In this document: piece by piece, positions 1 through 8,360 of the stretch
Layout: each line of letters starts with the position of its first letter
Position numbering within the stretch: the stretch's first letter is position 1
Assembly: GCF_022565915.1 (NCBI RefSeq)
Contig: NZ_JAJOYX010000001.1
Location: 248,001 to 312,000, forward strand
From: Nesterenkonia sp. LB17
GTDB taxonomy: Bacteria > Actinomycetota > Actinomycetes > Actinomycetales > Micrococcaceae
Length of the DNA: 64,000 nucleotides
Direction of reading: 5' to 3'
Translations under genes and position numbers: made by a program
The notes under the pieces: model-generated
Seen by the model: the letters and a program-made list of their open reading frames with translations, nothing else
Database searches by the model: none
What the model was told of the DNA's origin: nothing

Positions 1-709
1 TCCGCTTCATGGTGTCCGCGGCGGTCTTGACGATCGCCTTGCCGGTGGTCGCCGAGCCGGTGAACATGATCTTCGCGATATCTGCATGCTCGGTGAGCTT
101 CCTGCCCAGCGAACCGTCACCCGGGACCGCGATCAGCACATCGGCCGGCAGCGCGGAGTTGAGCACCTTGACCAGGGCCAGCACGCTCAGCGGGGTGTAC
201 TCCGAGGGTTTGATCACCACGGTGTTGCCCATCCGCAGGCTCGGCGCGATCTGCCAGATCGAGATCATCATCGGCCAGTTCCACGGACCGATGGCCCCGA
301 CGACGCCGAGCGGACGATAGTGCAGCTCCGCATAGCCGGACTCATCATCGACGAGCACCTCGGGCTCCACCGGGATCGACGCGGCGGTGCGCAGCCAGGC
401 CACGCAGGCGCCGACCTCGAAGCGGGCGTTGGGTCCGTTCAGCGGCTTTCCCTGCTCCCGGGAGAGCAGCTGGGCGAGCTCCTCGGCGTGGGCCTCCACC
501 GCGTCCGCTGCGGCATGCAGCGCGGCCTGCCGTTCCCCGTCCGGGGTCGCGGCCCACGAGACCTGGGCGTGCAGGGCACGGGCGACGGCGTCGTCGAGGT
601 CTGCGGCGGAGGTGAGCGGGGCATGGCCGATGAGCTCACCGGTGGCGGGGTCGTGGATCTCTTGGCCCTCGGAGGTTGTGATCTCCTCGAGCAGCGTGGT
701 GGTGGTCAT
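1..709 (-). CDS. aldehyde dehydrogenase, N-terminal part (runs off left edge)
   Basis: NAD(P)-dependent aldehyde dehydrogenase that would oxidise an aldehyde to the carboxylate in the cytoplasm. About 236 N-terminal residues are present and show the family's cofactor-binding features: a GPWNWP segment near residue 141, a KPSEYTP segment and a FTGS motif before the edge. The catalytic Glu and Cys lie outside the window. The ATG at 709 is preceded by AAGGAG with a 6-base spacer. It lies 61 bases behind the GMC dehydrogenase stop, so the two are probably one operon that turns an alcohol into an acid. Betaine aldehyde is one possible substrate and an aryl aldehyde such as phenylacetaldehyde is another. 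The family is certain; the substrate is not. Confidence 0.9.
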   Translation of the reverse strand, partial: MTTTTLLEEITTSEGQEIHDPATGELIGHAPLTSAADLDDAVARALHAQVSWAATPDGERQAALHAAADAVEAHAEELAQLLSREQGKPLNGPNARFEVGACVAWLRTAASIPVEPEVLVDDESGYAELHYRPLGVVGAIGPWNWPMMISIWQIAPSLRMGNTVVIKPSEYTPLSVLALVKVLNSALPADVLIAVPGDGSLGRKLTEHADIAKIMFTGSATTGKAIVKTAADTMKR

Positions 710-727
710 GATGTTCTCCTTGGTGGT

Positions 728-759
728 GTCGTCAGGTCGTCAGGTCGTCAGGTCGTCAG
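728..759. repeat. 8-bp direct tandem repeat, four copies
   Basis: Four perfect head-to-tail copies of GTCGTCAG fill part of the 61-base gap between the GMC dehydrogenase stop (771) and the aldehyde dehydrogenase start (709). The array ends about 19 bases before the ATG, so a change in copy number would change the untranslated spacer and not the reading frame. Confidence 0.9.
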
Positions 760-770
760 GGCGGCCGAGG

Positions 771-2345
771 TCAGCCGTGGTCGGCTGTGGTCAGCTGTGC
801 TGGGGTCAGATCGGCTCTGCGGCCCAGCAGCAGGTCAGCCGCCTTCTCGCCGATCATGATCGAGGGGGCGTTGGTGTTGCCGCTGGGCAGTGCCGGCATG
901 ATCGAGGCGTCGGCCACGCGCAGCCCGGCGACGCCGCGCACGCGGAGCTGCGGATCCACCACCGAGTGGTCATCGATGCCCATCCGGCAGGTGCCCGCCT
1001 GGTGGTGATAGGTGCCGGCCATCGCCCGGGCGTGTGCGCGCACCTGGTCGCGGGTCTCAAGCGGGGCCGAAGGATTGAACTCCGCCCTGCGGTAGGGGGC
1101 GAGCGCGTCCTGGGCGCCGATCTCCCGGCACAGTTCGATGGCGTCACAGAGCGCCTCGAGGTCATACTCCTCGGCCAGCAGGTTGGGGTCCAGCAGCGGA
1201 GCGAGCCGAGGGTCCGTGCTGGTCACCCGCAGCGTGCCGCGCGAGAGCGGGCGCACGATTCCGGCGTTGACGGTGAACCCTGCGGCGGGGACCGCACCGC
1301 CGTCGGTGGGGTAGGGGAAGTGCATGAAGAGCGGCTGGATGTCCGGCGCCTCCTCCTCGGTCTGCCGACTGTGTGCGAAGAGCTGGGCCTCGAGCAGATT
1401 GTGCCGCCCCTCGGCCAGGGGCTCCGGCGCCTCATAGATGACGCTGGCCAGGACATGGTCGTGCAGGTTCTTGCCCACTCCGGGAAGCTGAAGAACCGTG
1501 TCGATCCCGGCCTGGCGCAGGTCGGTGGGATCACCGATGCCGGAGCGCTGCAGGATGCTGGGGGAGCCGATCGCCCCTCCGCAGAGCACGATCTCCGCCG
1601 AGGCATGCGCGGTGTGCGTCCCGGTCCCGGTGCTGTACTCCACGCCGGTGGCGCGACCGGCTTCCACGGTGATCCGGTGCACCAGCGCATCGGTGGTGAG
1701 GGTGAGCCGCTCGTGGCCGAGGATCGGATGCATGAAGGCGCGCCAGGGGCTGTGCCGCTTCCCGTCCTTGGTGGTGGTGTGGTTGAACCCGGCGCCGGAC
1801 ATCTGTGCGCCGTTGAAGTCCTGGGTCTCGGAGATCCCCACAGCGCCCGCGGCCTGGACGAAGGCCTCTGAGCTGGCGTGGCGATTCATGATCTTCTCCA
1901 CGTGCAGCGGCCCGCCGGCGCCGTGAAACTCGGATTCTCCGTCCTCATGGTCCTCGGAACGCTTGAACAGCGGCAGCACGTCGTCCCAGCCCCAGCCCTC
2001 ACAGCCGGCCGCGGCCCACTTGTCGTAGTCCGAGCGGTGGCCGCGGATGTAGATCATGCCGTTCAGCGACCCGGAGCCGCCGAGCACCTTCCCTCGGGGC
2101 CAGGCGATGCTGCGGTGGTTCGCGTGGATCTGCGGCACCGTGGTCAGCGCCCAGTCCGAGGTTCCCTGCATCAGCATCGGCCAGCCCTGGGGACTGTGGA
2201 TGTTGGGGTCCTCGTCACGGCCGCCGGCCTCGATCAGGTGGACGCTGTGGCCGGCGTCGAGCAGTCTGCGGGTGATCACGGAACCGGCGGACCCGGCGCC
2301 GATGACGACGTAGTCGGTGGTCATGGCTTCATTCACGGTGCTCAT
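771..2345 (-). CDS. GMC-family FAD-dependent alcohol (choline-type) dehydrogenase
   Basis: FAD flavoprotein of the glucose-methanol-choline oxidoreductase family, about 524 aa, the usual length for choline or alcohol dehydrogenases. The N-terminal dinucleotide-binding motif GAGSAG is at residues 16-21, followed by an Ala-Gly-Gly FAD contact and the GMC signature GKVLGGSGSLN. The C-terminal part has the catalytic-His segment YHHQAGTCRMG and the GNTNAP segment with the second conserved residue. It oxidises a primary alcohol to an aldehyde that the adjacent aldehyde dehydrogenase could take on. The chosen ATG (2345) has AAGGAG just upstream but at short spacing; ATG 2324 or GTG 2336 are alternatives. 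A divergent AraC regulator is likely to control it. Choline, 2-phenylethanol or another alcohol are possible substrates. Confidence 0.88.
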   Translation of the reverse strand: MSTVNEAMTTDYVVIGAGSAGSVITRRLLDAGHSVHLIEAGGRDEDPNIHSPQGWPMLMQGTSDWALTTVPQIHANHRSIAWPRGKVLGGSGSLNGMIYIRGHRSDYDKWAAAGCEGWGWDDVLPLFKRSEDHEDGESEFHGAGGPLHVEKIMNRHASSEAFVQAAGAVGISETQDFNGAQMSGAGFNHTTTKDGKRHSPWRAFMHPILGHERLTLTTDALVHRITVEAGRATGVEYSTGTGTHTAHASAEIVLCGGAIGSPSILQRSGIGDPTDLRQAGIDTVLQLPGVGKNLHDHVLASVIYEAPEPLAEGRHNLLEAQLFAHSRQTEEEAPDIQPLFMHFPYPTDGGAVPAAGFTVNAGIVRPLSRGTLRVTSTDPRLAPLLDPNLLAEEYDLEALCDAIELCREIGAQDALAPYRRAEFNPSAPLETRDQVRAHARAMAGTYHHQAGTCRMGIDDHSVVDPQLRVRGVAGLRVADASIMPALPSGNTNAPSIMIGEKAADLLLGRRADLTPAQLTTADHG

Positions 2346-2529
2346 CTCTCCTTGGATCACAGTGCGTCTCGGAGCGCAGTTCTTTCGGCAGTGTTCCCAG
2401 CATCGTCACCGACGACGGTGCCGCCTTGATCGCAGGCGCACAGACCTGTGCATCAGGTGCACATGTTGTGGCGCGCGTCACAACAGGGTGGGAGACTGGA
2501 GCGATGCTGAGGAACAAGAGGCCCATCCG

Positions 2530-3495
2530 GTGAGCACGACGACGGGACAGGTGTCCTTCGATCCCACCCAGCTGCCGCCTCAGGATCGCTTCGAGGCATG
2601 GAGACACGCGGTGAACACCGCGTTCGTGCCGCTGGATGCCAGCACCGAGGACCCGAGCCGGTTCAACGGCGCGCTCACGGGGTTGGCGCTGGGGTCGCTC
2701 AGCGTCGCCGGGGTGGGTGGTGATGCGGTCACCGTGCGGCGCAGCCGGCAGGCGATCGCCGCGGGGGATCCCGGGGTCTTCAAGTTTGCGCTGCAGGTTC
2801 AGGGCAGCTCGCTCACCAGGCAGGACGGCCGGGAGGCGCTGCTGTCTCCGGGGGATCTGGTCGTCTACGACACCCGGCGTCCCTATGACCTTGTCTTCGG
2901 CGGGGCGTACCGGATGTTCGTGGTGCAGATCGCGGTGGAGCACCTGGGGCTCTCGGCCGAGCAGGCCCGCGCCGTGGTGGCGCAGCGGATCCCCGGGTCC
3001 GCCGGTCTCGGTGCGCTGACGTCCTCGCTGCTGGGCAGCCTTGATGATCAGCTGAGGAAGGGTGAGATGGCTCCGGACCCGCGGGCGGCTTCGGCGGTGC
3101 TGCAGCTGGTCCAGGCGACGCTGCTCTCCCGGTTCCGGCCCGCCGCCGAGGTGCCGACTCGCGATGTGGTCTATCTGGAGGCGGTCAGGCATATCGACGA
3201 CCACCTGGGGGACCCCGAACTCGGCGTCGGCGCCGTGGCGCGCGCGCTGCACGTGTCAGTCCGTTATCTGCAGGGGATTTTCGCCCAGGAGGGCACCACC
3301 ATCAGTGACTGGGTCCGTCAGCGCAGGTTGGAACGGTGCCGGATGGAACTCGGGGACCCCTCCCAGGCGCATCGGTCGATCAGCGCGGTGGCCGCCCGCT
3401 GGGGGTATCCGGAGGCATCGAGCTTCAGCCGGGCATTCAAGCAGGAATACGGAGTCTCGCCCCGTTCGTTCCGACGTGAGGTCGCCGGCGGCTGA
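2530..3495 (+). CDS. AraC/XylS-family transcriptional regulator (FeaR-like layout)
   Basis: About 321 aa. The N-terminal half resembles the AraC-binding-like ligand domain found in FeaR-type regulators (residues about 10-190). The C-terminal ~100 residues form the double helix-turn-helix, including the typical segment ASSFSRAFKQEYGVSP. The start is the GTG at 2530, preceded by AAGAGG with an 8-base spacer; longer in-frame extensions read through non-coding-like sequence. It is divergent from the GMC dehydrogenase, with a gap of about 185 bases that should hold both promoters, and convergent with the PaaG-like gene. The likely role is substrate-responsive activation of the GMC and aldehyde dehydrogenase genes. 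Family call is firm; ligand unknown. Confidence 0.85.
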   Translation: MSTTTGQVSFDPTQLPPQDRFEAWRHAVNTAFVPLDASTEDPSRFNGALTGLALGSLSVAGVGGDAVTVRRSRQAIAAGDPGVFKFALQVQGSSLTRQDGREALLSPGDLVVYDTRRPYDLVFGGAYRMFVVQIAVEHLGLSAEQARAVVAQRIPGSAGLGALTSSLLGSLDDQLRKGEMAPDPRAASAVLQLVQATLLSRFRPAAEVPTRDVVYLEAVRHIDDHLGDPELGVGAVARALHVSVRYLQGIFAQEGTTISDWVRQRRLERCRMELGDPSQAHRSISAVAARWGYPEASSFSRAFKQEYGVSPRSFRREVAGG

Positions 3496-3512
3496 ACAGC
3501 GGCTGTGGAGAC

Positions 3513-4283
3513 TCAGCGTCCGTGGAAGACCGGCTTCCGCTTCTGCTGGAAGGCGGCGAATCCCTCGGTGTAGTCCGCGGAATCGCACAGCCGGCCCTGG
3601 GCGTGGTTCTCCTCGTTCAGAGATTCCCAGAGGCCGATCCGCTGGTCCCGGACCGCGGCCACGAGGGCCTTGGATTCGCGGAAGGCCAGGGTCGCGCCGG
3701 CCGCGGCCACAGCGACCTTCGCCCGGGTGAAGTCGAGGAGCTCCTCGGCCGGCACGGCGCGGGAGAAGAGTCCCGCGGTCACGGCCTCCGCGCCTGACAT
3801 CAGGTCAGCGGTGTAGATCAGATCCAGGGTCCGGTGCGCGCCGAGGCGCTCCACGAAGAGCGCATGTCCGCCGGAGTCCAGAGTGGCTCCGAGCGCGGCG
3901 AAGGGTGAGCCGATCTTGGCGTTCTCGGCCACGTAGACCACGTCGGTGGCGACGGCCAGGCCCAGTCCCACCCCGAGGCAGGCGCCCTGCACGGCGGCGA
4001 AGGTCGGCGCGGGGAACGCCGCCATCCGGCGCATCAGCGGGGTGACCTTGTCCTGCAGGTAGCCGAGCGCGTCGTCGGTGGCGGGCACCACGTCGGAGAT
4101 GTCCCGGCCGGCGCAGAACCCCTTGCCCTCGCCACGCAGCAGCAGGGCGCGCACGCCCGCAGCTTCAGCCTCCCGGTAGGCGGCATCGAGGTCATCGAGG
4201 GCCTGCTCATCCAGGGAGTTGAGCTTCTTCGGGGCGTCCAGGACGATCTCGGCGATGTCGTCGGTGATGGTGAGGCTGATCAT
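3513..4283 (-). CDS. paaG: enoyl-CoA hydratase/isomerase, PaaG-like
   Basis: Crotonase-fold enzyme of 256 aa, normal length for the family. The oxyanion-hole segments are visible as GKGFCAGRDISD (about residues 53-64) and GACLGVGLGLAVATD (about 104-118). As the last gene of the paaABCDE run, 24 bases behind paaE, it best fits the ring-1,2-epoxyphenylacetyl-CoA isomerase (PaaG) that makes the seven-membered oxepin-CoA. A PaaF-type hydratase role cannot be excluded from sequence alone. The ATG sits in good context, and the gene ends 17 bases from the convergent AraC gene. Confidence 0.8.
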   Translation of the reverse strand: MISLTITDDIAEIVLDAPKKLNSLDEQALDDLDAAYREAEAAGVRALLLRGEGKGFCAGRDISDVVPATDDALGYLQDKVTPLMRRMAAFPAPTFAAVQGACLGVGLGLAVATDVVYVAENAKIGSPFAALGATLDSGGHALFVERLGAHRTLDLIYTADLMSGAEAVTAGLFSRAVPAEELLDFTRAKVAVAAAGATLAFRESKALVAAVRDQRIGLWESLNEENHAQGRLCDSADYTEGFAAFQQKRKPVFHGR

Positions 4284-4307
4284 GGGGTCTCCAGGGTTGG
4301 GACGCGC

Positions 4308-5459
4308 TCAGGCGTCGTAGTCGACGACGAGCTGCTTGGAGGTGGGCCGGGTCTGGCAGGTCAGGATGTATCCGGCCTTGACCTCGTCGGACTCCAGCGC
4401 GAAGTTCTCCTCCATTTCGAAGTCGCCGGAGACGACCTTCGCGCGGCAGGTGCCGCAGACTCCGCCGGCGCAGGCGAAGGGCACATCGGGCCGGGCGCGC
4501 AGCGCGGCGTTGAGCACGGTCTCCCCGGAGCCCGCGGGGGACGCGATCTGGCCGGTGAGCCCGTCGAGGGTGAACTCGATCTGGACGTTGTCACCCTGCG
4601 GGTCGGCTTCGACCTTGCGGCCCTGCTGGCCTTCGGGGCGGTCGGGGCGTCCGGTGGTGAAGAGCTCGAAGCGGATGTCGCCCTCGTCGACCCCGCGGGC
4701 GGCCAGGGAGTCGCGCGCCATCTGGACCAGCTCGAAGGGTCCGCAGAGGAACCATTCGTCGGTGTCCTGCACGCGCAGCACCTTGTCCAGGAGATCGCTG
4801 AGCTTCTCATCGTCGATCCGGCCGGTGAGCAGCGGGTTGATCCGCTGCTCGCGGCTGAGCACATGATGCACCGCGAGCCGGGCGGGGTAGCGGTCCTTGA
4901 GATCGCCGAGCTCCTCGGCGAACATCACGTCCCCGGCGGAGCGGTTGGCGTAGATCAGGTCGAAGGTGGAGTCCTTCGAGGCGGCCAGCACCGAACGGGC
5001 GATGGCCATGATCGGGGTGATCCCGGAGCCGGCGGCGAAGGCGACCAGGTGCACATCCGAGCGCAGCGCCACGGCCTCCTCGGCGAGCTTGGCCGGGTTG
5101 TTCATCGAAGTGATCGCAGTCTTGGAGACGAACGCTCCGGAGGGGTTCATCACCTCCATCTGGTCCCCGGGCTTGAGCGACTCATTGGCCCAGTTGGAGA
5201 ACAGGCCACCGATGTCGCGCTTGATCGCCACCCGGATCTCCCCGGGGGTCGGCTCGGTGCAGATCGAATAGGAGCGGCGGATCTCCTGGCCCTCGAGCTC
5301 GGTGCGCAGCGCCACGTACTGGCCCGGCGCGTAGTCGAAGTCCTCCTGCAGCTCCGGGGGCACGGCGAAGGTGACCTCCACGGAGTCTGCGGTGAGCGGG
5401 CGCACCTCGGAGACGGTGAGGGTGGAGAAGGTCGCGCGGCGGCGTGTGGTCGTCGACAT
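4308..5459 (-). CDS. paaE: phenylacetyl-CoA 1,2-epoxidase reductase subunit PaaE
   Basis: Electron-transfer subunit that passes electrons from NADPH through FAD and a 2Fe-2S cluster to the PaaA di-iron centre. The 383-aa protein has an N-terminal ferredoxin-reductase FAD domain (RRSYSI motif), a nucleotide domain with GSGITP, and a C-terminal plant-type ferredoxin domain with the ligand set CAGGVCGTC plus a later Cys in LTCQTRP. The start is ATG 5459, which overlaps the paaD stop (TGATG), so the two are translationally coupled. An in-frame upstream extension is an artefact of the overlapping paaD reading frame. Confidence 0.95.
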   Translation of the reverse strand: MSTTTRRRATFSTLTVSEVRPLTADSVEVTFAVPPELQEDFDYAPGQYVALRTELEGQEIRRSYSICTEPTPGEIRVAIKRDIGGLFSNWANESLKPGDQMEVMNPSGAFVSKTAITSMNNPAKLAEEAVALRSDVHLVAFAAGSGITPIMAIARSVLAASKDSTFDLIYANRSAGDVMFAEELGDLKDRYPARLAVHHVLSREQRINPLLTGRIDDEKLSDLLDKVLRVQDTDEWFLCGPFELVQMARDSLAARGVDEGDIRFELFTTGRPDRPEGQQGRKVEADPQGDNVQIEFTLDGLTGQIASPAGSGETVLNAALRARPDVPFACAGGVCGTCRAKVVSGDFEMEENFALESDEVKAGYILTCQTRPTSKQLVVDYDA

Positions 5460-5971
5460 CAGTGCACCTTGAAGTGGTCGAAGGGCTCCAGGCAGTCGCG
5501 GCACTGGTACAGCGCCTTGCATGCGGTGGAGCCGAAGCGGGTCATCTCACGAGTATTGGGGGAGTCACAGCGGGGGCATTTCACGCTCAGGCCGACGCGG
5601 ATGGGTCCTACGGCTGCCTTGCCGGTGGGCGGGGCGATGCCGTATTCGCGCAGCTTCACCTTGCCCTCCTCGGTCATCCAGTCGGTGGTCCACGCCGGAT
5701 GGAGCACGGTCTCGATACGCACCTTCTGGTGCCCGGCGTGGCGCAGCGCGGCACTCACGTCGGCGTTGATCGTGTCCATGGCCGGGCAGCCGGAGTAGGT
5801 CGGGGTGATGACGACGACGGCGGTGCCGTCCTCGTCCACCCGTGCCTCGCGCAGGATCCCCAGGTCCGCGATGCTGAGCACCGGGATCTCTGGATCATTG
5901 ACGCTGGCGGCGATCTCCCAGACCGTGGCATCGGCGGGCAGAGTCACGGATTCGGGTCCCATGACGGCCAT
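5459..5971 (-). CDS. paaD: phenylacetate degradation protein PaaD (DUF59/MIP18 family)
   Basis: 170 aa. The N-terminal MIP18/DUF59 domain (residues about 15-100) contains the PTYSGCPAMD motif with its conserved Cys. The C-terminal part has a four-Cys putative metal site, CPRC ... CKALYQCRDC, characteristic of PaaD. It is needed for phenylacetyl-CoA epoxidase activity and is thought to help assemble or mature the iron centre. Its ATG at 5971 lies 11 bases after the paaC stop, and its stop overlaps the paaE start. It is the fourth gene of the paaABCDE operon. Confidence 0.95.
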   Translation of the reverse strand: MAVMGPESVTLPADATVWEIAASVNDPEIPVLSIADLGILREARVDEDGTAVVVITPTYSGCPAMDTINADVSAALRHAGHQKVRIETVLHPAWTTDWMTEEGKVKLREYGIAPPTGKAAVGPIRVGLSVKCPRCDSPNTREMTRFGSTACKALYQCRDCLEPFDHFKVH

Positions 5972-5982
5972 GAGTGCTCCTC

Positions 5983-6810
5983 TCACCAGGTGGCCCCGGG
6001 GTGCTGGCGGGCCAGCACCTGCATCTCGGCCAGGATCAGTCCGCGCTGCTCGGAATGGCGCCCGGAGCGGTCGGCGCCGTGGGCGCCGGACATGTCGGGG
6101 ATGCTCAGCCCGGCCTGCTCGATCACCTGGTGCAGCCGGGCCAGCGTGGCCTCGCGCAGCGAGGAGGGCAGCACAGCGATGTCGCCGAGCTCGGTGATCG
6201 GCTCGACGTCGGTGAAGAGCTCCTCGACATAGGACCAGACCGAGTCCAGGCCTGCCTGGACTCGCCGGGCGGACTCCTCGGTGCCGAGGCCCAGCCGCAG
6301 GATCCACTGGGCGGCGTGATCCTGGTGGTAGTCGACCTCCTTGAGCGCCTTCGCGGCGATCGCCGCGAGGGTGGTGTCCGTGGAGTTCACCAGTCGGCTG
6401 TAGAGCTCGTGCTGGTAGAAGCTGAAGATCAGCTGCCGGGCGATGGTCTTGCCGAAGTCGCCGTTCTCCTGCTCCACCAGCCGGCAGGAGCGGAACTCCT
6501 CCTCGCTGCGGAAGTACGCGAGGTCATCCTCGGACTTGCCCCAGGCGGTGCCGGCGTAGGTGAGCAGGAACCGGGCGTGGCCGAGCAGGTCCAGGGCGAT
6601 GTTCGCCAGCGCGACATCTTCCTCAAGCTCGGGTGCCCGGGAGACCCAGGCGCCCAGGCGCTGGGAGAGGATCAGCGCGTCGTCGCCCAGCAGCAGGGCG
6701 TACCTGGCGGTGGCGTCGTCGGCCTTGGCGTCGGAGGCGGCGATCTCCTCGGCGGTGATCGCCTCGCCCTGGGACTGGCGGGTGGCGGAGTCATGCGATG
6801 CGAAGCTCAC
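5983..6810 (-). CDS. paaC: phenylacetyl-CoA 1,2-epoxidase subunit PaaC
   Basis: Structural subunit of the multicomponent epoxidase that pairs with PaaA. The 275-aa, mainly helical ferritin-like protein has the conserved segments ANIALDLLGHARFLLTYAG and KALKEVDYHQDHAAQW, typical of PaaC. The start is GTG 6810, which overlaps the paaB stop by 4 bases (GTGA); the upstream extension is the paaB sequence in another frame. This overlap implies coupled translation in the order B then C. Confidence 0.95.
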   Translation of the reverse strand: MSFASHDSATRQSQGEAITAEEIAASDAKADDATARYALLLGDDALILSQRLGAWVSRAPELEEDVALANIALDLLGHARFLLTYAGTAWGKSEDDLAYFRSEEEFRSCRLVEQENGDFGKTIARQLIFSFYQHELYSRLVNSTDTTLAAIAAKALKEVDYHQDHAAQWILRLGLGTEESARRVQAGLDSVWSYVEELFTDVEPITELGDIAVLPSSLREATLARLHQVIEQAGLSIPDMSGAHGADRSGRHSEQRGLILAEMQVLARQHPGATW

Positions 6811-7106
6811 AGGTGCTTCACCCCTTCGGACTGGGTGTAATACGTGGCATGGCGGTAGCTCTTGCCCTGGGCGGACTCGAAATATGCGCCCTTGGAGTCG
6901 GGGTCCGAGGCCATGATCGCCGCGGCCGGCACGACCCACACCGAGGTGCCCTCATTGCGCCGGGTGTAGAGGTCCCGGGCGTTGCGGATCGCCATGGTGG
7001 CATCAGGTGCGTGCAGCGAGCCTGCGTGGACATGGGAGAGCCCGCGTGAGGACCGGATGAAGACCTCCCAGAGGGGCCAGGAGCTTGAATCTGCGCTGGA
7101 GGTCAT
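6807..7106 (-). CDS. paaB: phenylacetyl-CoA 1,2-epoxidase subunit PaaB
   Basis: Small 99-aa subunit that bridges PaaA-PaaC dimers in the epoxidase complex. The sequence has the family pattern PLWEVFIRSSRGLSHVHAGS followed by a segment ending NARDLYTRRNEG. Length matches the family. It lies 48 bases after paaA and overlaps paaC by 4 bases. Confidence 0.95.
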   Translation of the reverse strand: MTSSADSSSWPLWEVFIRSSRGLSHVHAGSLHAPDATMAIRNARDLYTRRNEGTSVWVVPAAAIMASDPDSKGAYFESAQGKSYRHATYYTQSEGVKHL

Positions 7107-7154
7107 GGCCTCGCCTTTCTAGCGGTGATGTCTTGGGGGTGCAGCGGGTGGGAC

Positions 7155-8174
7155 TCAGGCGCCGATGAGGGCGGCCTGGTCCTGGGACTGACGGTTGGCG
7201 TAGGCGGTCGCGGCTTCGCGGACCCATGCCCCTTCGTCGCGGGCCTTGCGGTAGTGCTCCAGGCGTTGCCGGCTCAGCGGGCCGTTGCCCTTGATGACGG
7301 CGAAGAACTCGTCCCAGTCCAGGTCGCCGAAGTCGTAGTGGCCGCGCTCCTCGTTCCACTTCAGCTCGGGATCCGGAAGGGTGAGGCCGAGTGCCTCGAC
7401 CTGGGGGACCAGCATGTCGACGAAGCGCTGGCGCAGCTCATCGTTGGTGAAGCGCTTGATCTTCCACGCCATGGACTGCTGGGAGTTCGGGGAGTCCCCG
7501 TCCGGGGGGCCGAACATCTGCAGCGCCGGACCGTAGAAGCGGTTCACGGCCTCCTGGGCCATCTGGTGCTGCGCCTCGGTGCCGTGGGAGAGCGAGTAGA
7601 GGATCTCCCAGCCCTGGCGCTGATGGAAGGATTCCTCCTTGCAGATGCGCACCATGGCGCGGCCATAGGGGCCATAGGAGGCGCGGCAGAGCGGCACCTG
7701 GTTGACGATCGCTGCGCCGTCGACCAGCCAGCCGATCGCGCCGATGTCCGCCCAGGTACGGGCCGGGTAGTTGAAGATCGACGAGTACTTGGCCTTGCCG
7801 CTGTAGAGCTGGTCATACATCTCTTCGCGGGGGCGGCCGAGGGTCTCGGCGGCGGAGTAGAGGTAGAGCCCGTGGCCTGCCTCGTCCTGGACCTTGGCGA
7901 TCAGGATCGCCTTGCGCTTCAGGCTGGGGGCGCGGGAGATCCAGTTGCCCTCAGGCTGCATGCCGATGATCTCGGAGTGCGCGTGCTGGGAGACCTGGCG
8001 CACCAGTGACTTCCGGTAGGACTCGGGCATCCAGTCCCGCGGTTCGACGCGGGAGTCCTCGGCGATGATCTCGTCGAAGCGGTTCTGCCCGGACTCTGCC
8101 TCGGCGAGCGCCGCAGCGGCGTCGCTCTCGTCGGCGAGGTGCAGGGGAGCGTGCTGGTGGTTCTCGGGTGACAT
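7155..8174 (-). CDS. paaA: phenylacetyl-CoA 1,2-epoxidase catalytic subunit PaaA
   Basis: Catalytic di-iron subunit, about 339 aa, that inserts an oxygen atom across C1-C2 of the ring of phenylacetyl-CoA. The carboxylate/His ligand segments [17 protein letters not shown] and [15 protein letters not shown] carry the two EXXH-like iron-binding patterns. The ATG at 8174 is preceded by AGAGG with a 6-base spacer and is preferred over the ATG two codons upstream. It is the first gene of the paaABCDE plus PaaG-like operon. A strong promoter and a PaaR-type operator lie just upstream (8203-8245). Confidence 0.96.
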   Translation of the reverse strand: MSPENHQHAPLHLADESDAAAALAEAESGQNRFDEIIAEDSRVEPRDWMPESYRKSLVRQVSQHAHSEIIGMQPEGNWISRAPSLKRKAILIAKVQDEAGHGLYLYSAAETLGRPREEMYDQLYSGKAKYSSIFNYPARTWADIGAIGWLVDGAAIVNQVPLCRASYGPYGRAMVRICKEESFHQRQGWEILYSLSHGTEAQHQMAQEAVNRFYGPALQMFGPPDGDSPNSQQSMAWKIKRFTNDELRQRFVDMLVPQVEALGLTLPDPELKWNEERGHYDFGDLDWDEFFAVIKGNGPLSRQRLEHYRKARDEGAWVREAATAYANRQSQDQAALIGA

Positions 8175-8202
8175 GGTCATCCTCTATTCCGTCGCATTAT
8201 TT

Positions 8203-8216
8203 ACCGACCGTTCGTT
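8203..8216. promoter_or_regulatory. PaaR-type operator of the paaA operon
   Basis: The 14-base imperfect palindrome ACCGACCGTTCGTT matches the half-sites of a second copy upstream of paaI (11308-11321), giving the shared form ACCGA-N4-TCGKT. It lies immediately downstream of the -10 box of the paaA promoter, where a TetR-type repressor would block initiation. The binding protein is inferred to be the PaaR encoded at 8844-9464. Confidence 0.7.
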
Positions 8217-8217
8217 C

Positions 8218-8245
8218 AGTATAGCACTGGAGATGTGACGGTCAA
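8218..8245 (-). promoter_or_regulatory. sigma-70-type promoter of the paaA operon
   Basis: On the minus strand the -35 box TTGACC (8245-8240) is followed by a 16-base spacer and the -10 box TATACT (8223-8218). It reads toward paaA, about 45 bases from the start codon. These are unusually strong boxes for this GC-rich sequence. Confidence 0.7.
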
Positions 8246-8360
8246 CACTTGGCTGCGAGAAGGGTGAGATGGCTGGGGTCGGCGCGGTTGGAACAGGCGT
8301 TCTCACCGCAGCCGGGCGAGTGCGCCGGACCGCGGCGCCGACGCCGTCTGGTCTTCTGGA

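Noticed and set aside
86-1871. Long plus-strand frames opposite the aldehyde and GMC dehydrogenase genes
   Set aside because: Antisense frames are common in GC-rich DNA; their translations show no domain, while the minus strand encodes clear enzymes.
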